From: Salminus brasiliensis
Lineage: Eukaryota; Chordata; Actinopteri; Characiformes; Bryconidae
NCBI RefSeq assembly: GCF_030463535.1
Contig: NC_132881.1
Span: 40,335,973 to 40,399,972 of the forward strand
DNA length: 64,000 bases
Direction of reading: 5' to 3'
In this document: positions 24,182-48,438 of the stretch, piece by piece
Layout: every line of letters begins with the position of its first letter
How positions within the stretch are numbered: position 1 is the stretch's first letter
Notes under the pieces: model-generated
What the model saw: the letters and a program-made list of their open reading frames with translations, nothing else
Database searches by the model: none
Told to the model about the DNA's origin: nothing
Made by a program: the position numbers and the translations under genes

Positions 24182-25061
24182 CTAAGCTTTGAACATTAAA
24201 CCTCTCCTTTCCACTTTGGCCTTATCAGTTCTAACTTGTTCGTATTGTCTCTGCAGATTTTGGATCTGCTCTTCTTTTTCCCTTTGATTACAGTCTTTCT
24301 GTCTAAGCTTAACCATCATATCCCACTGCTGTGTCTCCATGTTCCCTTTGTTCTGCAATTCTTCATCATACTTTTGTCGCAGTTCATCCTCTTTCCTTCA
24401 GATGGCACTCTCCACCGGCTGATACATCTCATTCGTATAGAATGTGCCTCCATTCGTCTCTGCCATCTGCTGGATCTTATCAAACAGTTCCACAACCTGC
24501 TGTCGATTCTGGTTCACATTGCTGAAGACATAATAGCAGCCCCTGCACGGTTTGAGGAGTCCCTGTAGATCCTCACCAGCCTTCCTGATGAACTCCTCAA
24601 TGGGCTTATCCTTCAGTTTGTCTCCATGAGTAAACAGGACCATCATATGCCTGGATGCTCTCTCTCCAAGAATAGCCTGGTTCCGTTCTACAGCTTGCTT
24701 CTCCTCCATGGTGAAACGGCCTAACGCAATGACAAGGAGGAAGACATGAGGTCCTGGAGAGGAGAGTGTGATGCACTCCACCAGCCGTTGCATTAGTGAA
24801 GTCTCTGAGAGCTCTGTGTCATAAAGGCTGTTCGTGTCAATGACTGAGATCCTGGTTTCCACCTCACTGCTCTTTTGAGACTGTCTGGTCACCGATTGGG
24901 CAGCAAAGTCCACTTTGAACTCGGGCCTGGTGAATGGTATTTCCTGAGGCCCTCTTTCCTGTTCCAGTCTTGCCAACCAGGACAATGCTTAGGTCCTCCA
25001 CTGCCACAGATAAACCAAGGGTATCAGTGTGCCTGAAGTAGCACCTAACAGACTCGTTCAT
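24182..25061 (-). pseudogene. GIMAP/AIG1-family GTPase pseudogene 1
   Basis: Reading leftwards from ATG 25059-25061 there is DLSIVLVGKTGTGKRASGNT, the GIMAP P-loop, but with Arg where the Walker A Ser/Thr should be. The frame then shifts near 24945 and continues with FKVDFAAQSVT, a G3 region reading DTNSL instead of DTPGL, FTHGDKL (G4) and YYVFSNV (G5). A stop (TGA) follows ESAI, near 24398. Beyond it the same frame runs on as a GIMAP-like coiled coil (DELRQKYDEEL, QREKEEQIQNLQRQYEQVR) to TAG at 24182-24184. Four lesions, two of them at nucleotide-binding residues, indicate a dead gene. It exists only in duplication unit 2. Confidence 0.82.
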
Positions 25062-25114
25062 TGTATTTTACTGTGAATAAAATAACAGTTCTTAAGTGAT
25101 TTGAAATGTTGAAA

Positions 25115-26030
25115 CATTCACCGATCAGCCGTAACATTAATACCACCTGCCTAATATTGAGCAGGTCCCTCTTGTGCCACCACAACAGACCTGACCATTC
25201 AAGGCACAGACTCTGAAGGCTGTCGTGGAATAAAAACCCAAGAATCGATAAGGCAGACAAGAATATGCATTGAGTAGCAAAGTGTTATTGAGTCTGTTAG
25301 CAGTTCAAAACCACAGTGCAGACTGAGGTAAAAACATTTAACATACATATTTATAGTATAGATTAGGGAGTTGAGAAAAGGGAGGAGGAGAGGGTGTGCG
25401 TGCCACACTGACGTCTGAAGAGATACATTGTTCAGGTCGCTGTGACCCATAGGTCAGAGTGCTGGCGTCTGAGAGGACACATTGTCCGGGTTGAGAGGTT
25501 ACTAGCAGGTCAAGATAGGCTGTAAATACGTCAGGTGCACTCCCAATGCAGCTGTAATCTATGCTAGGAAAAACAATAGTGTTTCATGGAAAGAGAAGAG
25601 TGATTTAACATATGCCGTATAGGCAGTTGCGAGGCCAACACATGATTATAGTTAGCACACACTATCACCAGGCTAAGCATGATTACAATGAATGAGTGGA
25701 TTTTAAATTAATCTATTATGAATCAACATAAAATTATAATGTGGTTATAATATGTTTTTCCATAACAAGGCCTTCTGTGGTATCTGACTTGGCAGCAAAT
25801 CCTGTAAGTTGTGAGAAGAGGCCTCAATGGATTACATTAATGAGCCTTATGTGCCCATGTCCTTTATTGGACCACTTTTGGTAGGTATGGTCCACTGCAT
25901 ACCAGAAAAGCACTTCTTTTACCACATAACCTTCAAGACTGTTCAACTGCTTTCTAATATCCCACCCCTTATTAATGTTTTTTTCCCTTCAACTGTCAGT
26001 GGTGTTAATGTTATGACTAATCAGTGTATT
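25115..26030. mobile_element. Inverted-repeat DNA transposon, non-autonomous, interrupted
   Basis: The left end (ACATTCACCGATCAGCCGTA, ACATTAATACCACC) and right end (GTGGTGTTAATGTTATGACT, AATCAGTGTAT) are imperfect inverted repeats. The interior phrases around ATATTGAGCAGGTCCC and GTGGTATCTGACTTGGCAGC resemble a widespread teleost element. It is split at 25220/25768 by a solo LTR. No transposase frame. Confidence 0.65.
25221..25767. mobile_element. Solo LTR nested in the transposon
   Basis: 547 bases beginning TGTCGTGG and ending CATAACA (TG...CA), flanked by the four-base direct repeat AGGC at 25217-25220 and 25768-25771. Removing it rejoins the host element's phrase ...CTCTGAAGG/CCTTCTGTGG.... 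No internal retroviral genes are present. Orientation cannot be decided from the ends alone. Confidence 0.65.
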
Positions 26031-26886
26031 CCCAGATATACAGTAAATCCTTGTACAAAATGAGACCTACTTGTTGGTGGTTGAGGTTTGCTCCACTTTC
26101 TGATACAAATGTCATGATGATTGGCTGATGCTCTTGCTGTTAATAAATAACCAGTCTTAAATATTGGTTACAGATGTAGGTTCCTTTTAATTAATAAACA
26201 CAGTTCTGCTCAGGCATAATTGTGTTACAGACTATTAATAGAACCAGGTCAGTTGTCCTTGGCTTCAGTCTTTTTCAAAGTATCATATCATAAATTATTT
26301 TTATTACAATAAAATAAATTGTACATTCCAAAAAAGGATGTACATTCTGTATAATGTCAGGTTCTGCAGGTAAAAACATTTGAGGCTATTAACTGTTGTT
26401 AATACATGGTGTGATGCTCTTGGATACAGCATCAATGCTAGTACCAGGGGTCACTGGGTGATTCGGATTTTTTAACTATGAGACACCCTCACCCAGGTGA
26501 ATGGGTCCGGCCTGTACCCAAGTTGCCTGTTTTGGATTGTCTTATTTAATCCAGAGCCTTCTTGAGGCTTTTTCAGCTGCCTATGAGGGTTCCTCTGATG
26601 GCTTTTCTCTTGTGCTGTTCTAAAGTACCTGGAAGGCTGTAGGCATCTAGCACTACACCCTACCCCCTCCTCTGAGGAACAGTAAAAATAGATTTTTTGC
26701 TTTAATTTTATTTACTCTTAATAGATCTAAGAGTAAATCACAGTGTCCTCTACTGGCAGACTGGCAGAAATACTGGCAGAGATACTTAAGCACCTTGGAT
26801 TAACTACATAAAGAAAGTTCTTCTGGAATGTAAACTTTTTGGAGGCTTCAGAAAGTATGCTTTTTCTTATCAACTTCACTCTGATT

Positions 26887-27762
26887 GTATAACACTCTGG
26901 TCTGTATTTCAAATGCATGACTGAAAGCATGATAAATCAGTGTTCTGATAACATGTGGGGGAGATTTGTCAGATTTTAGATCCAATTTTAGTGCCAAGCT
27001 TTAAACTGCATTCGTTATAATAGTATGGTAATGAATTGACCAACATACCTGCTTGGTTCTCCTGTCTTGAAGTTGCCGTTGTTAGAACATGCTAACAGTC
27101 TGATATCTGCTAGAGCTCTTGTTGATTTTCGCACCTGCAGTCTATGAAGTCTTGTTGTGACCTTGAATGCAAGATAATGCAGAATATAATACATGAACAA
27201 TGTAGTTAACGCATCAACAGAATAACCAAAAATCTTCAATTTGTTCAATAATCAACAGAGAAAGGTGAGGGGAAGCGTGATAACTCTTAATCCTTTGTCT
27301 AAGCTCCTGTGGAGACAAAGATCCAGCAACATGAGACTCTATCTGAGCTCCTAAATACTCCTCCTCCCAGGTGTAGGCTTTTGTGCTTGACTGGCTGTGG
27401 CAGCCGCCTGCTGTTGCCCTCTGGTGGCAGTTGGTGAAACTTGCCTGGAGCCAGTTCTTACATTCTTCTATGGCAATTTTGGTTGCACCTCAACTGATAA
27501 TTGGTTGAAGCACTTTTGGTATTTTGGTACTCTAAAATGTACAGAAGTGTAGCCCAGAAATGTATCTTTTACAGTGTAATTGTTCAACCATCCTAGCATA
27601 GCCAACACTATATATGGTAGGTCCAGTGGCCACTAAGTGCCACTCAGTACACCTTATAACATTTTCTAATGTGTCCACTGACAAACTCTTAGTGAATGTA
27701 ATTACTTCCTACAGTATAATGTGTTTGGTCAAGGTCATATAAGACACTCTTCTGTTCTACAG
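26887..27762. other. Intergenic stretch, no gene recognised
   Basis: Starts where duplication homology ends. A 77-codon minus-strand open frame at 27015-27248 has no recognisable domain or exon signals, and I leave it unannotated as a gene. Confidence 0.4.
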
Positions 27763-28245
27763 ATTTTAGAACGTCTGAAAATATTCTAGTGGGAAAAGCT
27801 GGCTGTGTGAAAAGTATCTCAAGCAATACCATCTTGGGTGAAGAGAAATTCACCTCATGTAGTTCCCGCGCTATGGCCAGGCGCTGTGACTGGTTTTATG
27901 GCCAGTGTTGTAACCACAGGGTCCATGTGGTGGACACTCCAGGGTTGGACTATCCAGAGGTGATCACAGAAGCTTCTCCTGGACATAGACTGGCCCGCTC
28001 TGGTGCTTCATGTGTTTCTGCTGGTTGTGGCGAGGTTTTTGGGGAGAAATGCAGAGACTTTACCATAATCCTCTTCACTCATGAAGACCAGTTAATGTGC
28101 TCGGGGGAGACGTTCCTCCGAAACAGCTCCTCCAAAGGTACAGAGACAGATATCATGTGTTCAACAACAAAGTCAATGATCCAAGCCAGGTTAGAGAGCT
28201 CTTTACAAAAATAGACAGAATGAGAGTTTTCCCAAAACCACTTTA
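27763..28245 (+). pseudogene. GIMAP/AIG1-family GTPase pseudogene 2
   Basis: After an acceptor-like TTCTACAG comes ENILVGKAGCVKS, a Walker A relic in which the conserved Gly before Lys is Val. NTILGEEKFTS and the intact G3 VVDTPGLDYPEV follow. The frame then breaks: a second frame carries WPALVLHVFLLVVARF, the first resumes with GEKCRDFTIILFTHEDQL (G4), and another frame carries GGDVPPKQLL and YHVFNNKVN to RELFTKIDRM. At least three frame changes and a short central deletion show it is not functional. It lies head-to-head with pseudogene 1, 2.7 kb away. Confidence 0.8.
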
Positions 28246-29736
28246 TTTATTATCCAAACAGACAAGTGAACCTGCACGAGTCTTCTGAGTTTATATTTAA
28301 TGTTGGAAACAGTAAAATCCTGATTTCTGTGGTAAATTAGACAAGAATGCTATCAAATACTGCAGAAATATTTTAGTTTACCTTTTTTGAAAGGACCACA
28401 TGCAAGCTTCTTGGATGGCAATGCCAGAAAAAAAGCCATTCTTCTGACCTAACCCACCCTATCCAGGAATATCTGTGAGATGGTCTGGAGAGAGTCCACT
28501 GGAAGATTTGCAACTCAGGCAGGTTGTACAAAGTAATCAATACGACTGGGGTAGTTAATAAACACATGTTGGATATGACCTTTTTGCCTCTTTACTGTGC
28601 TAGTATTTATGGAAATATCTGGAAAAAAAGACTACAGTTTAACAGTCCATTATCTAGAGACTTGTTGTAAGTTACCACTGCTTTGACATAAAGTGTGTTG
28701 TGTCCATAAAATAAACTTTTAGAGAACTTGAGTCGACCCACTAATAAAAACAAACATCTCAGTGTGACAATAAATGTGACCCTTTTATTAATAACTAAAT
28801 AAATAAACCATCAGTTTAACAGCTCAATAAGGAAAAACAAAAAAAAAGTCATATACAGTTTATTGTCTAATTTTGCCTCATTATTGGTGCACTAGAGCCA
28901 TGAGTCCGCTAATAAACTCTCTTCCAAAAAGATCCATGTTCAATTCATGCACACATTTGCCACTAAGGCCTTCATTAATGTCTTACAGACTAGTCAGTGT
29001 AGTTTAGGATACAGAAGCACTGCACATATTTACATCATCTAAAATGGCTATTCCTGATGTTCAGCTACACAGAGACCTTTTATTTAGTTCCTGAACCCTG
29101 TAGACATGTCTGTGAGAGAGTAATAAAGACAAGAATGCAGTTTGAGTGGGCTGAGAGAAATATGTGTGCAAATGATTTGGGTGATCACTGACATCAAGTG
29201 TTTGTTAGCAGTGTCTGCCTCATCTAGCTCCAGTTTAAAAATAAGAAAAAGAAGCACACTTTACACACCAAACATGACTTAGATAATCATGCACATCCAA
29301 TTTGTCACTGAACCATTTCTACAAGAAAAATTATTTGCTCATATCATGCCTCAAAAAGGGGTAGAACAAATATTGTACGCAGGAGATACTATAACATAAA
29401 AATAGATCATATAGATTAAAATAGAGAACATTAAAACTGCAGATAGGTGCTAACAATTTAATGTAAGTTATATTCAGGTATCAGCAAATGTATACAGTTT
29501 GGAGTTTGAGCATATGAGGTTTTACTATGAGTTCTCTGATTATAGCAAATTTACTGCTGTATGATAGAAGCTGTGATAAATGCTTCCTTCACTTTCATTT
29601 ATATTATGCCAGAGACAAATACTATATAACATTTGTTAAAACTAGCTGAGCCACCAAAGAATAGCCCCATCAGTTTTTACAGAAGTCCCTGTAGTAATAC
29701 ACCTTAGTGTGTAATAAGCCTTGGAGTGTTATGGGG
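28246..29736. other. Region downstream of the first HERC gene (its 3' UTR, minus strand)
   Basis: No coding exon seen. On the minus strand, AATAAA-type signals occur around 29079-29084 and 28785-28790 and could end the HERC transcript. The left part (28246-28700) is featureless. Confidence 0.4.
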
Positions 29737-43654
<13,918 letters not shown>

Positions 43655-43759
43655 CTTTGAGAAGGTTCTGTGGAGCGAGCCGGCGGCGTTCTGAGGGCTC
43701 GCGCTAAGGGCTCGCGTGTTATTAGGGCTGAAGTCTCTGTGACGTTCAGGCGCGAGAGC

Positions 43760-43783
43760 GAAATGGAAAACGAAACCGAAAGT
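43760..43783 (-). promoter_or_regulatory. ISRE/IRF element upstream of HERC A (four GAAANN hexamers)
   Basis: GAAATG, GAAAAC, GAAACC and GAAAGT stand back to back at 43760-43783, 106 bases upstream of the ATG at 43654. This is an extended ISRE (consensus GAAANNGAAA), the site for IRF1-type factors and ISGF3. It predicts induction by type I interferon, as is known for HERC5/6 in mammals. Confidence 0.75.
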
Positions 43784-43801
43784 TAGTGTCGATCTGAGTA
43801 G

Positions 43802-43807
<6 letters not shown>

Positions 43808-43856
<49 letters not shown>

Positions 43857-43892
43857 ACACACACACACACAGACACACACACACACACACAC
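43808..43892. repeat. (CA)n microsatellite 25 bp upstream of the ISRE
   Basis: About 40 CA units with two CAGA interruptions, next to the HERC A promoter. Confidence 0.95.
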
Positions 43893-44159
43893 AAACATTG
43901 AATTAACCTCTATAGTGCTGAATTGACGCCTGTAGTTCACAGGTAGAACATAATGAAATGCAGAAATGTAAGCTTGAAGGGAGAGGAATTAGAGGTTATT
44001 TCTCATCGGGGGTTCACAAGCGATTCACGTTTCCATCAAATTACAGAACTGGTGTTACACTGAAATTCTGTGGTTATAAAGCGCACTGTGGCCTCATGCA
44101 AATGCCAGAATTGCTGTAAATCTGGATGGATTTGACATAATAAAAACTACCTTCTTCCA

Positions 44160-44985
44160 GCTACATAATATTGCCAAACTGCGTAATGTGCTCTCATTAA
44201 ATGATGCTGATAAGCTGGTGCATGCATTTATAACATCAAGATTGGATTACTGTAATGCCCTTCTGTTTGGAGGTTCATGCAAATCATTAATAAATCTCTA
44301 ACTAGCGCAGAATGCAGCTGCTAGAGAGCTCACTAGGGCTCACTATGGGAAATCTGACCATATTAGTGCCATTCTCTCGTCCCTGCACTCACTGATTACC
44401 AGTTTAATTCTGCATAGATTATAAAATACTCCTTCTGACGTATAAGTCACTAAACAATATTTTGGGGACCTTCTTAAACCCAACCACCTAGCCCGACCTG
44501 TTGGAAGATTGCCTGCTGAGGTCCCCTCTACCTGCGTCAAACCACCCACCACCACCCATAGCAGACCAGCGGTTCATCTGCTTACCACTGCTACCTGTTT
44601 AATGACCATGTTAAAACCCAAATGGACTCTTTAACTATCTGCCACTATTAATATCACCACTATTAACTATCTGCTGTATCTGGTTTGGTAATTTTTATCA
44701 TTAATGTTTAAATAGTCTGGCCAGAGGAGGACGGGTCGGGTCCACCTCGTGAGTCTTGGTTCCTCCCAAGGTTTCTTCCTCCAGCTCTGAGGGAGGTTTT
44801 CTTTGCCACTGCCGCTGTTGGCTTGCCTACTGGGTCTTTGATCCTTCATGTCGTACATTATTTCTTCTTTTTTCTTTGTCTCTGTCTTTTATTAATGACT
44901 AATTATGTAAAGCCGCTTTGTGACGACAACAGTTGTAAAAAGCTATACAATTAAATCTGATCTGACTTGACTTGACTTAAACCCT
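44160..44985 (+). mobile_element. L2/CR1-type LINE remnant 1
   Basis: The reverse-transcriptase C-terminal part is recognisable: FITSRLDYCNALLFGG, then LAQNAAAREL, with stops between. A 3' UTR phrase follows (GGTTCCTCCCAAGGTTTCTT) with the tail TAAAGCCGCTTTGTGACGAC and GATCTGACTTGACTT. 5'-truncated and inactive. Confidence 0.75.
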
Positions 44986-45945
44986 ACAACCCATCACGTA
45001 CACTTTGTTCGCCAGACGCTGGCCTTCTGTCAGTTCCTCGCTTTAGAAGAATCAACGCTTTCTCTAATGAAGCTCCCCAACTCTGGAATAAACGTCCTAT
45101 TGGTGTTTGGGACACAGACTCCCTCTCAGTGTTTACGTCTAAATTAAAAACCTACCTTTTTGCTCAAGCTTTTGGACAATCCACCAGTGTACTGTACTGT
45201 TTCCCTTGCTGATGTGTTTTCATATTAACACTGTTTTGTATGGGTCTGATTACAGGTCTGATTATAAGTTTATAAGCACTGCTGTCTCACTGATCTACTT
45301 CTCTTACAGGCCGTAAATCAGTCTGTTCATACTCCTAAACACTTCTTCATTTTCTCCTTTCTTGTGCTGAGCTGTCCCCTGTGTCGGCTTGAGTCCATTT
45401 GTGGTTGGCTGCTCGTGCCTACCCTCTGGATCCTGTCCCGCTGTAAAACCTCTACATTTCTTCCCCCCCTTTCTGTTTATTTCTCTCTCTTATTCCCATG
45501 CACTGAGATGCCCAGTTCCAACTGTTCAATCCCAGTACCGCCTGACCTGGCTCTCCGCTATCCTGCTGCCTGCTGTCCTGCTCTGGGGCCTCGCATTAAT
45601 TTATCCTCACCTCACTGCATGACTATACTTGTGACTTGTTTCACCTGCATGGACTTTATCATTTCACGCACATTTTCATATTTTATGGCTTGACGCCACA
45701 TTTACCATTTCCCCCTCCTTTTTATTCTTGTTTTGATTTTTATTATTATCTGGTGCCGAACAGAGGAGGATGGGTTCCTCTTTTAAGTCTAGGTTCCTCT
45801 CAAGGTTTCTTCCTCTATATCTGAGTTTTTCTTGAACCATTGACTTGCTCAGAAGAGGCTCAGACCTGGATCTCTGAAAAGCTGCTTTGTGACAACATTC
45901 ATTGTGAAAAGCCTATAGAAATACATTTGAATTGAATTTCAATGG
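44986..45945 (+). mobile_element. L2/CR1-type LINE remnant 2
   Basis: Starts within the same protein region (LWNKRPIGVWDTDSL-like, near 45080-45125) and ends with GGTTCCTCTCAAGGTTTCTT, AGCTGCTTTGTGACAACATT and an AATTGAATT tail. It lies directly behind remnant 1, with a divergent middle at 45200-45720. Confidence 0.65.
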
Positions 45946-47185
45946 GAAAAACATGAGCGATAGTGCTGAATTTACCCCAAACCTTCAAATAAATCTTGGA
46001 GAGTGAAATCATGTTAAATTTGATCAAAATATCTAAAAGCACATGTGTTTTAACATGTCAGAAGCAACATAATAAATACATTTTCTGTACTTTTTTAGAT
46101 GTTTTAGGCCATTTTCTCCAGTGAAATTGTCTCTCCATTGGCAGACATAAATATACAGAGAATACATTTTCAAGAAGTATTACTGCTAACAGATCACACT
46201 TTCACTTCATAGTAAGAAACTCTTATAGTACGCAAGTCATGGTGCCTCCCTCAACTGACCTGGTCGGGTACTGCATAGTGCCACGTGCATGTACCCAATG
46301 TTGACATTTGGACTGGCCACACCACGCTACTGCCGAGCCCCTTCAAGCTTCACCCCTCACCTGATTCTCAACAGAGGGCACACCTGTGTGTAGTGGAGCT
46401 CATTAGTTCTGCTATAAAGATTCAAGAGGCCGGATTAAAAAATGAATAATAAAAAAAAACTAAGAATCTTAAAATAAACATAAAGACGATCATATTCAAT
46501 TAAAAAAATGTTAAAAGGAATTCCTGAAAAAAAAGATTTTCCATTATCCAGTTAAATCCGTTCAAAATGGAGGAAAATCAAAACCAAACTAAGGGTTAAC
46601 AAATCACTAAACAAGAGCTAGAGGTGAGGGGGAGGAAACAGGAAAGCATCCTCTTTGGAAAATCTGAGACCCGTGCCATTATGTTGGGAAGCCACTATAT
46701 CCCTCACGTAGACTCTAACTGTACTTTAAGAACAAACTCCACTTTTAATCTTAAATTAGACATTAATCCCTGTAGGCTAATTAAAACATTGGCAACAATA
46801 ATTTAAACCTCTGAACTTTTACAGTGTGAGGCTTTTGTAAGTTTAAGGAAATATAAGAACACAGGCCTTATTTACCAGTGGCAAAAAAAGTTTATTTTAA
46901 AAATCTGCTCACTCAGTTTACACGAAAACTCAAGCTTTTGAGGACAGTGAGGTTCATCATCATAAGAACAGAGCTGTGAACAATTCTGCACTTTATTAAC
47001 ACAGCATGAGTCTGACATGCAGTTTTTGTTGGGATTGTTAGAAGGTTTTTAGTCAGATATTGGTGAATATGGCTCATATTTCTTAAGAATACCAATTTAA
47101 AAAAATGCACAAATAAAAACAACTACTTTTATGTTAAATATGAAGTGAAATATCATTTAAGAAGCACATCTAAGAAGAATGTTCT
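45946..47185. other. Intergenic stretch between the HERC genes, no gene recognised
   Basis: AT-rich, no exon-like frames. Nothing more than short A-runs near 46440-46540 is visible. Confidence 0.4.
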
Positions 47186-47189
47186 AATT

Positions 47190-47430
47190 GGGACACGCTT
47201 GTGAATCTGATCCTGGCTTTGCAAGGCTTCTCTGTGAAGTCTTTACCTGAGATCTGAGCCTTTGCTGTGTTTTAGTTCTTTGTATTCCTGGTTTTGACTC
47301 CTTGCTTGTGTTTCCTGGATTTTTGCTCATGGAACCACCTTCAGTGTCTGCTTGCTTGTGTGATGCCCCCTCACCCTGAATAAAGCTCTATATCACATCC
47401 AGCCTGACCTCATCTCCCCAGTCATTACAT
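47190..47430 (+). mobile_element. Possible LTR remnant
   Basis: A C/T-rich stretch leads to CCCTGAATAAAGCTCTATAT and ends with CCCCAGTCATTACA, like the polyadenylation-signal end of an LTR. No partner LTR or internal genes are found. Confidence 0.35.
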
Positions 47431-47520
47431 ACAATCTCAGATGAGAAATATTAGATATGTAGGCTAGAGTTTGGATTCCACTTGGCAAGATGTTTTTGTG
47501 TTTAAAATGCTGAAATAATC

Positions 47521-47725
47521 TACATTTACATTTATGGCATTTAGCTGACGCTCTTATCCAGAACAACTTACAAGGTTCCTCGTATTACAGAGTCGGGCCA
47601 ATGTTGTGTTAGGAGTCTTGCCCAAGGACTCTTATTGGTGTAGCACAGACCGGGAATCGAACCCCAGTCTTCCACATGGTGTGGTAGCTCACTGGTAGGT
47701 AGTGGGGCTATCTGTTCCGCCACAC
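47521..47725 (-). mobile_element. SINE, antisense copy
   Basis: TACATTTACATTTATGGCAT followed by CTCTTATCCAGAACAACTTA is the reversed tail common to fish SINE/LINE pairs. The B-box-like GGGAATCGAACCCC (reverse) at about 47650-47664 marks a tRNA-derived head. Confidence 0.65.
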
Positions 47726-48438
47726 CAACCACATAATAAACATCATGAACATTAAACTAACAATGTACTGAATAAACTGCTAGTGTTAAATGGAAACTCT
47801 GCTAAATGTATAATGTAAATATTATGAATGAATGAATATCTTCAGTTTAAGGAATGAAACCTAAAGGTGTTGAAGTATTACTTCACAGTTCCTGTAATAT
47901 GGAGTCAATAAACATCACAGCTGTGAGGAAACGAAAGTAACTCTGTTCATTCTGTATGATCAGTAGCACAGAAAACAGGCTGAAGAACAGGTTTTCATTC
48001 ATTCACTGTGTTTTTATACTTTCATTTACTGTGAAGTGACACAATTGTTATGTAAGGGTGTGATAAACAGATTCTTAAGCCAAAAAGGACACATGAAGAC
48101 AGAGAACCACATCCTAATATTTAAATATGACCTGTAGTTACTTAAGAGTATCATTCAGAGCTCATCTTAAGGCTTATTAGTCCATTAGTTTGCAACTATT
48201 AGGATTTATTTAGTATTTAATATTAAACTAATATGTTATATAAGCAAGTCTGCAGGTGTGTACGGACCAACACAGTTTCTAAATACTCATTACATATCTT
48301 TGATCAATGAAGAAAAGCTATTTGAAGTTACAACAAGCAAAGCAGATTTCTAGAATAATCACAATCACCCTGAAGCATCAGAAACGAGATGTTTTATAAC
48401 AATAAAACAACACGCGTAAGCACATTGCAGCAACCTGT
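47726..48438. other. 3' flank/3' UTR of HERC B
   Basis: No coding exon. A minus-strand AATAAA at 48205-48210 lies about 230 bases after the HERC B stop and is the most likely polyadenylation signal. Confidence 0.45.

Larger units (their letters stand above)
15163..26886 (+). repeat. Segmental duplication, unit 2
   Basis: Direct homologue of 5445-13976; the two start codons are 9558 bases apart. Relative to unit 1 it gains an intron-3 insertion (about 19387-19840), a longer first intron, the full SINE body (22386-22668) and a block at 24069-26170 with a GIMAP pseudogene and a transposon. Homology resumes at 26180 and ends near 26886. Confidence 0.85.

Noticed and set aside
24236-24568. Plus-strand open frame of 110 codons
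   Set aside because: Shadow of the minus-strand GIMAP pseudogene, including its coiled-coil part.
27015-27248. 77-codon minus-strand open frame
   Set aside because: No domain, no splice signals fitting a gene model, and no partner elsewhere in the window.
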